From NCBI GenBank assembly GCA_016710335.1, contig JADJXQ010000002.1:186001-250000 (forward strand): a stretch of DNA of 64,000 nucleotides, given 5' to 3'. Position numbers and translations under genes: made by a program. Under the pieces are notes generated by a model, which saw only the letters and a program-made list of their open reading frames with translations, searched no databases and was not told where the DNA came from. The number at the start of each line of letters is the position of its first letter. Position 1 is the first letter of the stretch. Shown piece by piece: positions 41,852 to 50,355 of the stretch. The stretch is from Rhodospirillales bacterium (GTDB lineage: Bacteria; Pseudomonadota; Alphaproteobacteria; Rhodospirillales; Defluviicoccaceae).

Positions 41852-43183
41852 ATGCCCGGCGCGGGGCGACACCACACGGACGTCGCACGCCCCACCGCGC
41901 CGTCCGCAGCGGCGCCGCTGTTTCGCCCCGAGGTGCTGGAACAGCGCCAGACGCGGTGGCTGGGGACGGTGCTGATGGCGCCGCAGATCTCCTACCGCCT
42001 TTTCACCGCTTTCGCGCTGGTGGCCGCCGCCGCGGTGCTCTTGCTGCTGATTTTCGGTGAGTTTACCCGCAAGGCCAGGATCGGCGGCTTGCTGGTGCCG
42101 CAGCAAGGCCTTGTCCGCGTGTTCGCCCCGCTCGCGGGCAACATTACCGAGCTTTACGTGCGGGAGGGCGACGAGGTGCGCGCCGGCGCGCGCCTTCTGG
42201 TGCTGTCGTCGGAATTGCAGAGCGAGGCGCTTGGAGCCACCCGGCAAGAAATCGTCGAAGGGCTCATCCGCCGGCGCGCCAGCCTGATTGCCGATCGTGA
42301 GCTTCAACATCGTCTCTACACGCAGCATGAGGAGGATCTGGCCGATCGCCTCGCAGCGCTCGAGGAGGAGCACAGCCATCTGGAGACGGAAATTTCTCTC
42401 CAGAGCGAGCGGGTCAAGCTGGCCGAAGCGGCTCTGGCGCGTCAGCGCGCCCTCTATAAGGAACGTATCGTTCCGATCGAGCGGCTCCAGCGGGCGGAGG
42501 AGGAGCGCCTCGATCAGGCGTCCGAATTGCGGCGCCTGGAGCGCTACCGCTCGTCCGTCCGCCGCGAGCGGGTCCAGCTCAAGGGGGAAGCCCGCGACCT
42601 GCCGCTCCAGTACCGCACCAAGCTGGCGGCCATCGACCGCGACGTCTCCCTGCTCGACCAGGACCTGGCCGAAGCGGAAGCGCGCCGCGAGATCGTCATC
42701 CCGGCGCCGCGGTCCGGCACCGTCACCGCCATCCAGGCGGAAGCGGGCGGCCGCACCAACATCAGCATTCCGTTGCTCAGCATCGTACCCGCCGGCTCCG
42801 AGTTGGAGGCCCAGTTGTTCAGCCCCAGCCGGGCGATCGGCTTCGTGCGTCCGGGCCAGCGCGTCCTGCTGCGCTATCACGCCTTCCCCTACCAGAAATT
42901 CGGCCACCACGAGGGGGTGGTCGCCCACATTTCGCGCACTGCCGTCAGCCCGAGCGAACTGCCGCAGCAACTCTCCGGCCTCACCAGCCTGTTCGGCCGC
43001 GGCACCGAGCCGGTCTACCGCATCGCCGTCCGCCTCGAACGCCAGACTGTCGCCGCGTACGGCGAAGATGTCCATCTGCAACCCGGCATGCAGGTGGAAG
43101 CGGACGTGCTGATCGAGCGCCGCCGGCTGATCGAGTGGGTGCTTGAGCCCTTGTTTACGCTCACCGGCAGGCTGCACGGATGA
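41852..43183 (+). CDS. HlyD-family periplasmic adaptor of a peptide exporter
   Basis: This is a 443-residue membrane fusion protein of the CvaA/HlyD type. A cytoplasmic N-terminus precedes one membrane helix (about 48-68, FTAFALVAAAAVLLLLIF). A biotinyl/lipoyl half-domain (LVRVFAPLAGNITELYVREG) follows, then a long coiled coil (about 125-270). The second half-domain is REIVIPAPRSGTVTAI and the C-terminal barrel is SRAIGFVRPGQRVLLRYHAFPY. It would link the inner-membrane ABC transporter to an outer-membrane channel such as TolC, which is not in the window. Its stop overlaps the ATG of the transporter gene. Confidence 0.88.
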   Translation: MPGAGRHHTDVARPTAPSAAAPLFRPEVLEQRQTRWLGTVLMAPQISYRLFTAFALVAAAAVLLLLIFGEFTRKARIGGLLVPQQGLVRVFAPLAGNITELYVREGDEVRAGARLLVLSSELQSEALGATRQEIVEGLIRRRASLIADRELQHRLYTQHEEDLADRLAALEEEHSHLETEISLQSERVKLAEAALARQRALYKERIVPIERLQRAEEERLDQASELRRLERYRSSVRRERVQLKGEARDLPLQYRTKLAAIDRDVSLLDQDLAEAEARREIVIPAPRSGTVTAIQAEAGGRTNISIPLLSIVPAGSELEAQLFSPSRAIGFVRPGQRVLLRYHAFPYQKFGHHEGVVAHISRTAVSPSELPQQLSGLTSLFGRGTEPVYRIAVRLERQTVAAYGEDVHLQPGMQVEADVLIERRRLIEWVLEPLFTLTGRLHG

Positions 43184-45348
43184 GCGTCCTCGACGGGGTG
43201 AACCTCGGCCTCCGCCGGCGGCTGCCAATGATCCTGCAGACCGAGGCCTCCGAATGCGGTCTCGCCTGCCTCGCCATGATCGCCGGCTACGTCGGCAAGC
43301 CACTCGACCTCGCCGAGTTGCGCCGCCGCTTCGGCCTGTCTCTGAAAGGCGCGACGCTCAAGGACCTGATCCGCATCGGCGACGGCATCGGCCTTGCGTC
43401 GCGACCGCTCCGCATCGAGCTCCACGAACTGACGCATCTGAAGACGCCCTGCATCCTGCACTGGAATCTCAATCATTTCGTGGTCTTGAAATCGGCGGGG
43501 CGAAGCAGCATCGTCATCCACGATCCAGGCGTCGGGGCCCGCCGGCTGTCGATGGAGCAGGTCTCCAAGCAGTTCACCGGGGTGGCCCTCGAGCTGACGC
43601 CGATCGGCGGGTTCCAGGAATCCAAGCCGCCCCCGCGGGTGCGCGTGATGGCGCTGCTCGGCCACCTGCGCGGCGTCAAGCGCTCGCTTGCCCAGTTGTT
43701 CGGCCTCGCCCTCGCCATCGAAGTCTTCGCGATCACCAGCCCCTTGCTCATGGCGTTCGTGATCGACCAGGCCCTGGTGACCGCCGACCGCTCGTTGCTG
43801 CAGACCCTGATGCTGGGCTTTGCGATGCTGCTGATCCTGCGCACCACGGTCGCGGGAATGCGCGGCTGGATGCTGATGATGATCAGCGCCACCCTCGGCG
43901 TGCAGGCGCAGACCAACCTGTTCTCCCACCTCGTCCGTCTGCCCGGCTCATACTACGAGTCCCGCTACATGGGTGACGTGATGTCTCGGTTCGAATCACA
44001 GCAGAAAATCCTGGCGGCCATCACCACGGACCTGGTGGAGGCGATCCTCGATGGTTTGATGGCGAGCATCACGCTCGTCGTGATGTTCATGTTCGCCCCG
44101 CCGCTGGCCGCGATCGTGCTGGCCGGCGCCGCTCTCTACGGCGTGCTGCGCTGGACGCTCTACGGCCCGCTCCGCCTCGCGTCGGCCGAGGCGATCGTCT
44201 GGGGCGCGCGCCAGGACAGCCACTTTCTCGAAACCCTGCGCGGCATCAAGACCATCAAGCTGTTCAACGGACAGGAGGGGCGCCGCGCCCACTGGCTGAA
44301 CCTGCTCGTCGAAACGACCAACCGGGGGCTGACGGTCAGCAAGCTGCGGCTTCTGTTCCGCATCGCCAACCGGCTGCTGGTCGGCGGCGTGGCGATCCTG
44401 GTGATCTGGCTCGGCGCCGACCGGGTGCTGGAGAACACCTTCACGGTCGGCATGTTGATCGCCTTCATCTCCTACAAGGATCAATTCCTCAGCCGGGTGA
44501 GCGAACTCATCAACCGAGCCGTGGACCTCAAGATGCTGCGGGTGCATGCCGAACGGCTCGCCGACATCGCGCTGACCGCGCCCGAGCCGAGCGGTCCGGC
44601 AATCAGGCTGGTGCGGGATCAGCCGCCGGCTTCGATCGAGGTCCGCAACCTGCGCTTCCGCTACAGCGAAAACGACCCGTGGGTGCTGGACGGCCTCAAC
44701 GTCCGCTTCCAGGCAGGCGAAGCCGTCGCCATCGTCGGGCCGTCCGGCTGCGGCAAGTCGACCCTGCTCAAGATCCTCGCGAGCCTGCTGCAGCCGACCG
44801 CGGGCGAGATCCTGGTCAACGGCACGCCGCTGGTGCGCCTTGGAATTGATAACTTCCGGGCCATGCTGGGCGTCGTGATGCAGGACGATCAGCTGTTCGC
44901 CGGCTCGATCGCCGACAACATCAGCTTTTTCTCGGAGCGGCCTGACGCCGAGCGCATCGAGCATTGCGCGCGGCTGGCGGCGGTACACGACGACATCCTC
45001 GCCATGCCGATGGCATACTCGACACTGATCGGCGACATGGGCACGGTGCTGTCCGGCGGTCAGAAGCAGCGGGTGCTGATCGCCCGCGCTCTCTACAACA
45101 AGCCGAGCGTGCTGCTGTTCGACGAAGCCACCAGCCACCTGGACGTCAACCGGGAAAAGGCGGTCAACGCCGCTCTCCGCTCCACTGCCGTTACCCGCAT
45201 CTCCGCAGCCCACCGCCCCGAAACGATTCGCTCCGCCGACCGCGTCATCGTCCTCGACCGCGGCCAAATCCTCGACGACATTGACGTCGCCTCCGTTGTC
45301 GCCGCGTCCGCCGGCCGCCGCGGCGCCCAGGTCCAGGCGGCAGAGTGA
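43180..45348 (+). CDS. Peptidase-C39 ABC transporter for double-glycine peptides
   Basis: This bacteriocin-type exporter of 722 residues cuts the leader and exports the peptide. The C39 peptidase domain (about 10-140) has the oxyanion Gln and catalytic Cys in QTEASECGLACLAMIAG, His in ILHWNLNHFVVL, and Asp in IVIHDPGVGARR. It is followed by six membrane helices and an ATPase with Walker A GPSGCGKSTLLKIL, signature VLSGGQKQRVLIARAL, Walker B LLFDEATSHLD and a H-loop His. All key residues are present. The ATG overlaps the adaptor stop. It is the CvaB-like partner of the HlyD-type adaptor, and its obvious substrate is the 67-residue peptide. Confidence 0.93.
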   Translation: MSVLDGVNLGLRRRLPMILQTEASECGLACLAMIAGYVGKPLDLAELRRRFGLSLKGATLKDLIRIGDGIGLASRPLRIELHELTHLKTPCILHWNLNHFVVLKSAGRSSIVIHDPGVGARRLSMEQVSKQFTGVALELTPIGGFQESKPPPRVRVMALLGHLRGVKRSLAQLFGLALAIEVFAITSPLLMAFVIDQALVTADRSLLQTLMLGFAMLLILRTTVAGMRGWMLMMISATLGVQAQTNLFSHLVRLPGSYYESRYMGDVMSRFESQQKILAAITTDLVEAILDGLMASITLVVMFMFAPPLAAIVLAGAALYGVLRWTLYGPLRLASAEAIVWGARQDSHFLETLRGIKTIKLFNGQEGRRAHWLNLLVETTNRGLTVSKLRLLFRIANRLLVGGVAILVIWLGADRVLENTFTVGMLIAFISYKDQFLSRVSELINRAVDLKMLRVHAERLADIALTAPEPSGPAIRLVRDQPPASIEVRNLRFRYSENDPWVLDGLNVRFQAGEAVAIVGPSGCGKSTLLKILASLLQPTAGEILVNGTPLVRLGIDNFRAMLGVVMQDDQLFAGSIADNISFFSERPDAERIEHCARLAAVHDDILAMPMAYSTLIGDMGTVLSGGQKQRVLIARALYNKPSVLLFDEATSHLDVNREKAVNAALRSTAVTRISAAHRPETIRSADRVIVLDRGQILDDIDVASVVAASAGRRGAQVQAAE

Positions 45349-45474
45349 CACCTGCACTCGCTCGAAAACGAACCTCTCAGCCGCGAAGCCTACTCTTTGG
45401 TTCGGCCGGGTGATCGCGAGGCCGCGCAACAGGTCGGAATGAATCCGATGGTCGGGCGCGGCCCCGAGCGTGCC

Positions 45475-46008
45475 TCACCAGAAGGAGAGGTCCTCGCGGC
45501 GGGTGACCTCGTAGCCGCGGCTCCGCAGTTCCCGGACGAGCGGCTCCTCGTGCGCGGGGTCGATAGAATAGAAGCTTCCGTTGAGGAAGCTGGTCTCGCG
45601 CTTGCCGAAGCGGTGGATGAGATCCCGGGGAAGCACGAGGTCCATCTCCGCCTGCAGCCAAGGGGGATAATCGCCGTCGCAGAAGCCGGGCAAGTCGCCG
45701 GCGCTGAACGATGCATCGTCCGGCGGCAGGTCATCGTCGACGGCATCGTAGCGCTCGGCGATTTCGTCGAACTCGCCCTCCGGCAGCGCCGCCTTGAAGG
45801 CGCCCCAGGTCTCTGCCGAGCCGATCGCCTTATGGATCTGATGCACGTGCTCAGCCGTGCTGCGCTCGGCGAACACGAGACTGCCGCGGACTTCGCAGTA
45901 GAAAAGCTCCGGCTTGATCTCCCGAAGGCGGGCGCCACCGATAACGTAGCCCAGGTTGTAGATCGGATCGTCAGGGGCGGCAGGACCCAACTTGAATGAC
46001 TTCGACAT
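45475..46008 (-). CDS. Hypothetical acidic protein
   Basis: This is a 177-residue protein of unknown family, acidic and without membrane segments. It begins MSKSFKLGPAAPDDPIYNLG, with IGGARLREIKPELFYCEVRG next. A centre with many Asp residues (AVDDDLPPDDASFSAGD) is followed by LPRDLIHRFGKRETSFLNGS. The start at 46008 is set by a GGAG 8 nt upstream. It is convergent with the C39 transporter, and any link to the peptide system is unproven. Confidence 0.6.
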   Translation of the reverse strand: MSKSFKLGPAAPDDPIYNLGYVIGGARLREIKPELFYCEVRGSLVFAERSTAEHVHQIHKAIGSAETWGAFKAALPEGEFDEIAERYDAVDDDLPPDDASFSAGDLPGFCDGDYPPWLQAEMDLVLPRDLIHRFGKRETSFLNGSFYSIDPAHEEPLVRELRSRGYEVTRREDLSFW

Positions 46009-46090
46009 TTTCATTTCTCCATTAATCGTACACGTGTCGGGCACAGGATCTGATCTCAGGCTTGATGCGCAGATAAGAATCCGGTCGGGC

Positions 46091-46444
46091 TCATGCCGTT
46101 ACCGGTTCGGCCGGGCCGCCGCTGCGGCTGCAATAGCCGCAGAAGAACAGGTTTTGCTGCGCCTGGATCTCGAACGAGTGGTTGGTCTGGGGGCAGTTGG
46201 CTCGCCAATGATCGGCGCCGGTTCCGGCCGGACGCGGGTTGATGCTGAGATTTCGCGCAGCGGCGATGATTTCGGTTTCGTTTTGCGCCGCTTCCTTGGC
46301 GTTATCCGCCAACTCCTGCTCGAGAGGCTGGAATGCGCAGAAGAACTCGCTAACCCTCGGCAGTCGCTGATCAACGCGCGCCTTGTGCAGCCACGGATCC
46401 ACGATCGCGTCGCCATTTTCGATATTCTTGTTGGTTTTGGACAT
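46091..46444 (-). CDS. Hypothetical protein with a CxxC motif
   Basis: This is a 117-residue soluble protein beginning MSKTNKNIENGDAIVDPWLH. The C-terminal part has a Cys in WRANCPQTNHSFEI and a C-x2-C pair in NLFFCGYCSRSGGP, which could bind zinc. No family is recognised. The AGGAGGG ribosome binding site 7 nt before the ATG is strong but appears to be paired in a hairpin (46452-46476), which suggests translational control. It is co-directional with the next hypothetical gene at 46008. Confidence 0.65.
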   Translation of the reverse strand: MSKTNKNIENGDAIVDPWLHKARVDQRLPRVSEFFCAFQPLEQELADNAKEAAQNETEIIAAARNLSINPRPAGTGADHWRANCPQTNHSFEIQAQQNLFFCGYCSRSGGPAEPVTA

Positions 46445-46451
46445 AACAAAA

Positions 46452-46476
46452 CCCTCCTTCGGTTCCCCGAGGAGGG
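46452..46476 (-). promoter_or_regulatory. Hairpin that covers the ribosome binding site
   Basis: In the minus-strand mRNA, CCCTCCTCGG, loop GGAA, and CCGAAGGAGGG form a 10-bp stem with one bulged A. The 3' arm is the Shine-Dalgarno sequence of the 117-residue protein gene. Such a structure would block translation until opened by heat, a protein or another RNA. Confidence 0.5.
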
Positions 46477-46715
46477 TCGACGCGGCCCGTTTGGTTGCTC
46501 CCGGCCACGTTCATGACCTGACGGGAGCCACATCCCCTTTCGGGAACCACCTTGCCCGGGATGGCAGGTTGGTCTGGGCGTCGACCCAATCTCGATGCAC
46601 CCACAGATTGCACCATTTCGCGGGTAACGTCAACTATTCGTTTTCGCGACCGGACCAGTGCGTCGAGCCGGCTCGGAGCGGCATGCTGGCTTGATCGAAG
46701 AAGCACACGGTCGGA

Positions 46716-47867
46716 CTATAGGGGCGTGGCGCCCTGGGTCTCTGCGTAGAGGTAGGCAACGACGGCGGCGGCGATGAGGCCGAGGAGGACGGCGAAGGCG
46801 ATCTTCCACGCACTGTACGGGCGCTCGCCCTGAACTTCGCCGGTCTGGCCGTTGACCACGAAGCGGTACGCCTTGCCCTTGTAACGGTACGCGGCGGTCC
46901 ACAGGGGCAGCAGGATGTGCTTGAAGCGGATGTTGCCGAAGCGGGTATCGACCTGGTGGATGCGCTGGGCGTCGCCGCCGATGTCGCGGGCGACGTCGGC
47001 GCGGATCACCCGGTCCATGATATCCTTGGCGCAGGCGAAGCCGTCCTGCGGGTCAACCTGGTACGTCTCGCTGCGAAATCCGCTCAAATACTCCTCGCGA
47101 TAGGGGACGAGGGCGTCGAGCCGCCAGGTGCCGAGGCGCTCGACGACGTGGTCTGGCAGGGTGCGGCTCGCCAACACCAGCACGTCGTCGAAGAAGCGGG
47201 CGACCGAGCCCCGCACCGGCCGCCAACGCATCTCCACCACCATCCTGGTCTGACGCACCATCCTGCCCTGGACACGCGCCATCACCGTCCGCGGCACGTG
47301 ATGGGCGGTGCCGCGTTCTCCGAAGTAGGTGCTCTGGGTCTCGGCGTCGAAGGTCCAGTAGGGAACGTAGATGCCGCTCAACCCCCCCGCCTCGCGGGCG
47401 TGGGTCTTGAGACCCGAGGGCGCGAACCACAGCGAGCCGAGCCAGCCCTTGAGCCGCTGTCGGGCCTCCTCCCCGGCGATCTGGAACGGCACCAGCCCGC
47501 GCGGCTTCAGGAGGGTGTGGGTCGCGACGGCGCCGACGATCGCACCGCCACAATAGGGGCAGGCACCGGCGTGAACATGGGGATCGAAGGTGAATTCGGC
47601 GGCGCAGGACTCGCATTTGACGGTGCGCTTCTCCTCTACCGCTTCGCCGCGCCCGAGGGTTGCCACCACGCCGCGGAAATCCATCTCCTCGATCGGCGCG
47701 GCGTCGTCGGGGATGCGGTTTTCGGCGCCGCAGTGGCCGCAGCGGATCACCTCCGTCCCCGGCGCGAACGTCAGGTTGGCGCCGCAGTTGTGACACGGGA
47801 AGCGGGCCTCGGCCGCTGAGCCGGGGACGGCGATCTGCCCCTCTGACCACGGACCAATGGTTACCAA
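46716..47867 (-). CDS. Zinc-ribbon membrane protein next to SPFH/TelA genes
   Basis: This is a 383-residue protein with three zinc-ribbon cysteine pairs near the N-terminus: FPCHNCGANLTF, IRCGHCGAENRIP, then VKCESCAAEF with ACPYCGGAI. A soluble beta-rich region (YVPYWTFDAETQSTYFGERG) and a single C-terminal membrane helix (about 358-376, IAFAVLLGLIAAAVVAYLY) follow. Homologues are often mislabelled as helicase or PriA-like because of the zinc fingers; no helicase motif is present. A TTG start at 47867 has GAGGG upstream. It lies 150 nt from the SPFH gene, and the pair is often found together. Confidence 0.75.
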   Translation of the reverse strand: MVTIGPWSEGQIAVPGSAAEARFPCHNCGANLTFAPGTEVIRCGHCGAENRIPDDAAPIEEMDFRGVVATLGRGEAVEEKRTVKCESCAAEFTFDPHVHAGACPYCGGAIVGAVATHTLLKPRGLVPFQIAGEEARQRLKGWLGSLWFAPSGLKTHAREAGGLSGIYVPYWTFDAETQSTYFGERGTAHHVPRTVMARVQGRMVRQTRMVVEMRWRPVRGSVARFFDDVLVLASRTLPDHVVERLGTWRLDALVPYREEYLSGFRSETYQVDPQDGFACAKDIMDRVIRADVARDIGGDAQRIHQVDTRFGNIRFKHILLPLWTAAYRYKGKAYRFVVNGQTGEVQGERPYSAWKIAFAVLLGLIAAAVVAYLYAETQGATPL

Positions 47868-47943
47868 GGCGGACCCTCGTTCATCAGCGTCGATCCCCCG
47901 GGTGGTGGCAGAATGCCTTCACCCTCCCCCATCGCGGCTCCGT

Positions 47944-47967
47944 CCCTCTCCCGCTTGCGGCAGAGGG
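47944..47967. repeat. REP-like palindrome
   Basis: CCCTCTCCCGC TT GCGGCAGAGGG (47944-47967) is an imperfect palindrome of the short, dispersed type common between genes in GC-rich proteobacteria. It lies between the SPFH and zinc-ribbon genes. No second copy was noticed in this window. Confidence 0.5.
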
Positions 47968-48017
47968 TGTTGTGCCGCCGGCGACGAATCGGGGCATCGG
48001 CTCCGTGTTCGTCGGAC

Positions 48018-49124
48018 CTATGACATCGGCGGCAGCGGGGGCGGAACCTTGGCGAACACGTTTGCCAAATCGGCGACGTCGCCGGCGGGGGTCCAGCTGG
48101 CCATGCCCTGGCGCCAGACCAGTGTCTCGCGGGTCAGGATTCCGGAGGCCGCGCGCTCTTCGAGCGCCTGCAGTATGAACGGACCCTGCTGCTGCCCATC
48201 GATCGCCACGAAGAAAGCCTGCGGCTCGCTCCCCGGCAGCGGCGGCGGCGTTGCTGCGGCGCCGGGGGCGCCCGGCGCCAGCGCGTCGCTCATCTGCCGG
48301 GCCATGCCGAAGCCCATTCCCATGCCGATCCCGGCCGCGGCGGTGCCGCCGGGGTTGGCTGCCGCCGCCGCCATGGCTTCGGCGGCCTGGAACTGGGCGT
48401 ATTTGCGAAGGTCGCCGATGACGCCCATGCTGGTGCGCTTGTCGAGCGCTTCCTCGACCGCCGGCGGCAGCGAGATGTTCTCGATCAGCAGTTGGCAAAG
48501 CTCGAGGCCATACTGGGCGAAGGCCGGAGCCATGGCGTTGGTCAGGAACGCGCCCATGTCGTCGTAGTTCGCCGCCAGATCGAGCACCGGAATGCCGGAC
48601 TCGCCCAGCACCCGGGCGAGATCGGAGACGATCATGTTGCGGAGCTGGTCCGACACCTCGTCGACCGTGAAGTACCCGTCCGTGCCGACGATCTCCTTGA
48701 GGAACAGCACCGGATCCTGGACGCGGATCACGTAGGTCCCGAAGCCGCGCAGCCGCACCGGCCCGAACTCCGCATCGCGCAAGGTCACCGGATGCTTGGT
48801 GCCCCACTTGAGGTCTGTAAATCGCCGGGTGTTGACGAAATAGACCTCCGCCTTGAACGGGCTCTGGAAGCCGTGGGGCCACGACTCCAGCGTGGTCATG
48901 ATCGGCATGTTCTGGGTCTCTAAGGTGTAGAGGCCAGGCTTGAACACGTCGGCGATCCGCCCCTCGCTGACGAACACCGCGACCTGCGACTCACGCACCG
49001 TGAGTCGCGCCCCGTACTTGATTTCGTTGCCGTGCCGCTCGAAGCGGTAGACCATGGTGTCCGGCGAATCGTCCGTCCACGCGATGACGTCGACGAACTC
49101 GCCGAGAATTTTGTTCCAGATCAT
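48018..49124 (-). CDS. SPFH/band-7-like protein with C-terminal GYF_2 domain
   Basis: This is a 368-residue protein. Residues 25-230 match the SPFH-like virion-core/YdjI family: ARLTVRESQVAVFVSEGRIADV, then GLYTLETQNMPIM and LLIENISLPPAVEEAL. A Gly/Ala/Met-rich linker (about 255-305) leads to a GYF_2 domain with GPFILQALEERAASG and LVWRQGMASWTPAGD, a protein-binding fold. It probably oligomerises at the membrane as a scaffold. Its neighbours, TelA, XpaC and zinc-ribbon proteins, form a recurrent but poorly understood cluster. Confidence 0.82.
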   Translation of the reverse strand: MIWNKILGEFVDVIAWTDDSPDTMVYRFERHGNEIKYGARLTVRESQVAVFVSEGRIADVFKPGLYTLETQNMPIMTTLESWPHGFQSPFKAEVYFVNTRRFTDLKWGTKHPVTLRDAEFGPVRLRGFGTYVIRVQDPVLFLKEIVGTDGYFTVDEVSDQLRNMIVSDLARVLGESGIPVLDLAANYDDMGAFLTNAMAPAFAQYGLELCQLLIENISLPPAVEEALDKRTSMGVIGDLRKYAQFQAAEAMAAAAANPGGTAAAGIGMGMGFGMARQMSDALAPGAPGAAATPPPLPGSEPQAFFVAIDGQQQGPFILQALEERAASGILTRETLVWRQGMASWTPAGDVADLANVFAKVPPPLPPMS

Positions 49125-49168
49125 AGCCGGCTCCTGTTTCCTGGCTCCTGGCTTCCGAGGTCGGGCCC

Positions 49169-50320
49169 TCAGCGGCGCCGCAGGGCGGCCGGCGCCCGCG
49201 CGCGCGCCGCCGACAGCACCGACTTGAGCTCGTTCTCGCAGGCGATCAGATCCTGCTCCGCAGCGGCGCGGTTGCGCTTGCCCTCGTCGGCGATCTGCAG
49301 GCTCTCCTCGACGGTGGCGACCAGAAGCTGATTGGCTTTCTTGACCGCCTCGATATCGAAGGCGCCGCGCTCGATCTGGCGGCGAACCTCGGCGTTGGCG
49401 GTCTTAAGGTTCTCGGCGTTGGCGAGCAGCAACTCGTTGGTGAGATCGGTCGCTTCCTTCAACGTCTGCCCGGCCTCGCGGGAACGGTGGATGGTGACCG
49501 CCTGGGCAAGCTGGTTGCGCCACAGCGGGATGGTGTTGGTCATGACCGAATTGATCTTGTTGACCAGCGCCTTGTCGTTCTCCTGTACGAGGCGGATCGA
49601 GGGCAGGCTCTGCATGGTGACCTGACGGGTGAGCTTCAAGTCGTGCACCCGACGTTCCAGATCGTCGCGGGCCGCGCGCAGGTCGCGGAGCTGTTGGGCC
49701 GCCAGCATCTCGCCGCTTGCCTCAGCCTCTTTTTGCAGCTTCGGGATGATCTCCGCGTCCAGCTCGCGAAGCTTCTCGTCGCCGGCGGCGATGTAGTCGG
49801 CGAGGGTATGGAAGTACTCCAGGTTGGCGTCGTAGAGGCGATCCAGCGCCACGATATCGGTCAACAGCCGCGTCTTGTGGGTGTCGAGCTTATCGCTGAT
49901 CAGATCGATCTGCTTCCGCACCTCTTCATAGCGCTGCATGAACTTGACGACGGGATTGGCTGCACCGAACAGCTTGCCGAAGAACCCGGGCGGCTCAAGG
50001 TCGTTGATCCCGAAGCCGCGCATCGTCGCCACCATCTCGTTCAAAGTGCCGCCGACCGGGCCAACGTCCTTGTTGCGCACCCCTTCCAGCATCTGATCCG
50101 AAATATGGGTTAATTGCTCCTGCGCCTTGGCGCCGAAAAAAATGATCGAGTTGGTGTCGTTGAGGTCGAGTTCCCGCACCAGGCTCTCGATGCGCGCACG
50201 ACGGTCGGGCGACGCCTCGTCGTAGGAAACCATGTCGGCCTGGAGGGTCTGCTGGACGATCCTGGCGGCGTCGCCCGCGGTAATGACCTCGGTGTCCGCG
50301 TCCCGCGCTTTTACGGCCAT
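49169..50320 (-). CDS. TelA-family toxic-anion-resistance protein
   Basis: This is a soluble, largely alpha-helical protein of about 383 residues with long coiled-coil segments. Typical TelA blocks are SIIFFGAKAQEQLTHISDQM, then VNKINSVMTNTIPLWRNQLA and RSREAGQTLKEATDLTNELL. The family is named for tellurite resistance, but in many bacteria it is paired with XpaC and has an unclear, probably envelope-related role. A TTG at 50350 is also in frame; the ATG at 50320 has GAAGGGA upstream and fits better. It follows the XpaC gene by 35 nt. Confidence 0.85.
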   Translation of the reverse strand: MAVKARDADTEVITAGDAARIVQQTLQADMVSYDEASPDRRARIESLVRELDLNDTNSIIFFGAKAQEQLTHISDQMLEGVRNKDVGPVGGTLNEMVATMRGFGINDLEPPGFFGKLFGAANPVVKFMQRYEEVRKQIDLISDKLDTHKTRLLTDIVALDRLYDANLEYFHTLADYIAAGDEKLRELDAEIIPKLQKEAEASGEMLAAQQLRDLRAARDDLERRVHDLKLTRQVTMQSLPSIRLVQENDKALVNKINSVMTNTIPLWRNQLAQAVTIHRSREAGQTLKEATDLTNELLLANAENLKTANAEVRRQIERGAFDIEAVKKANQLLVATVEESLQIADEGKRNRAAAEQDLIACENELKSVLSAARARAPAALRRR

Positions 50321-50355
50321 GGCCGGTGTCCCTTCGTCGTTTGATGGCAATCGCG

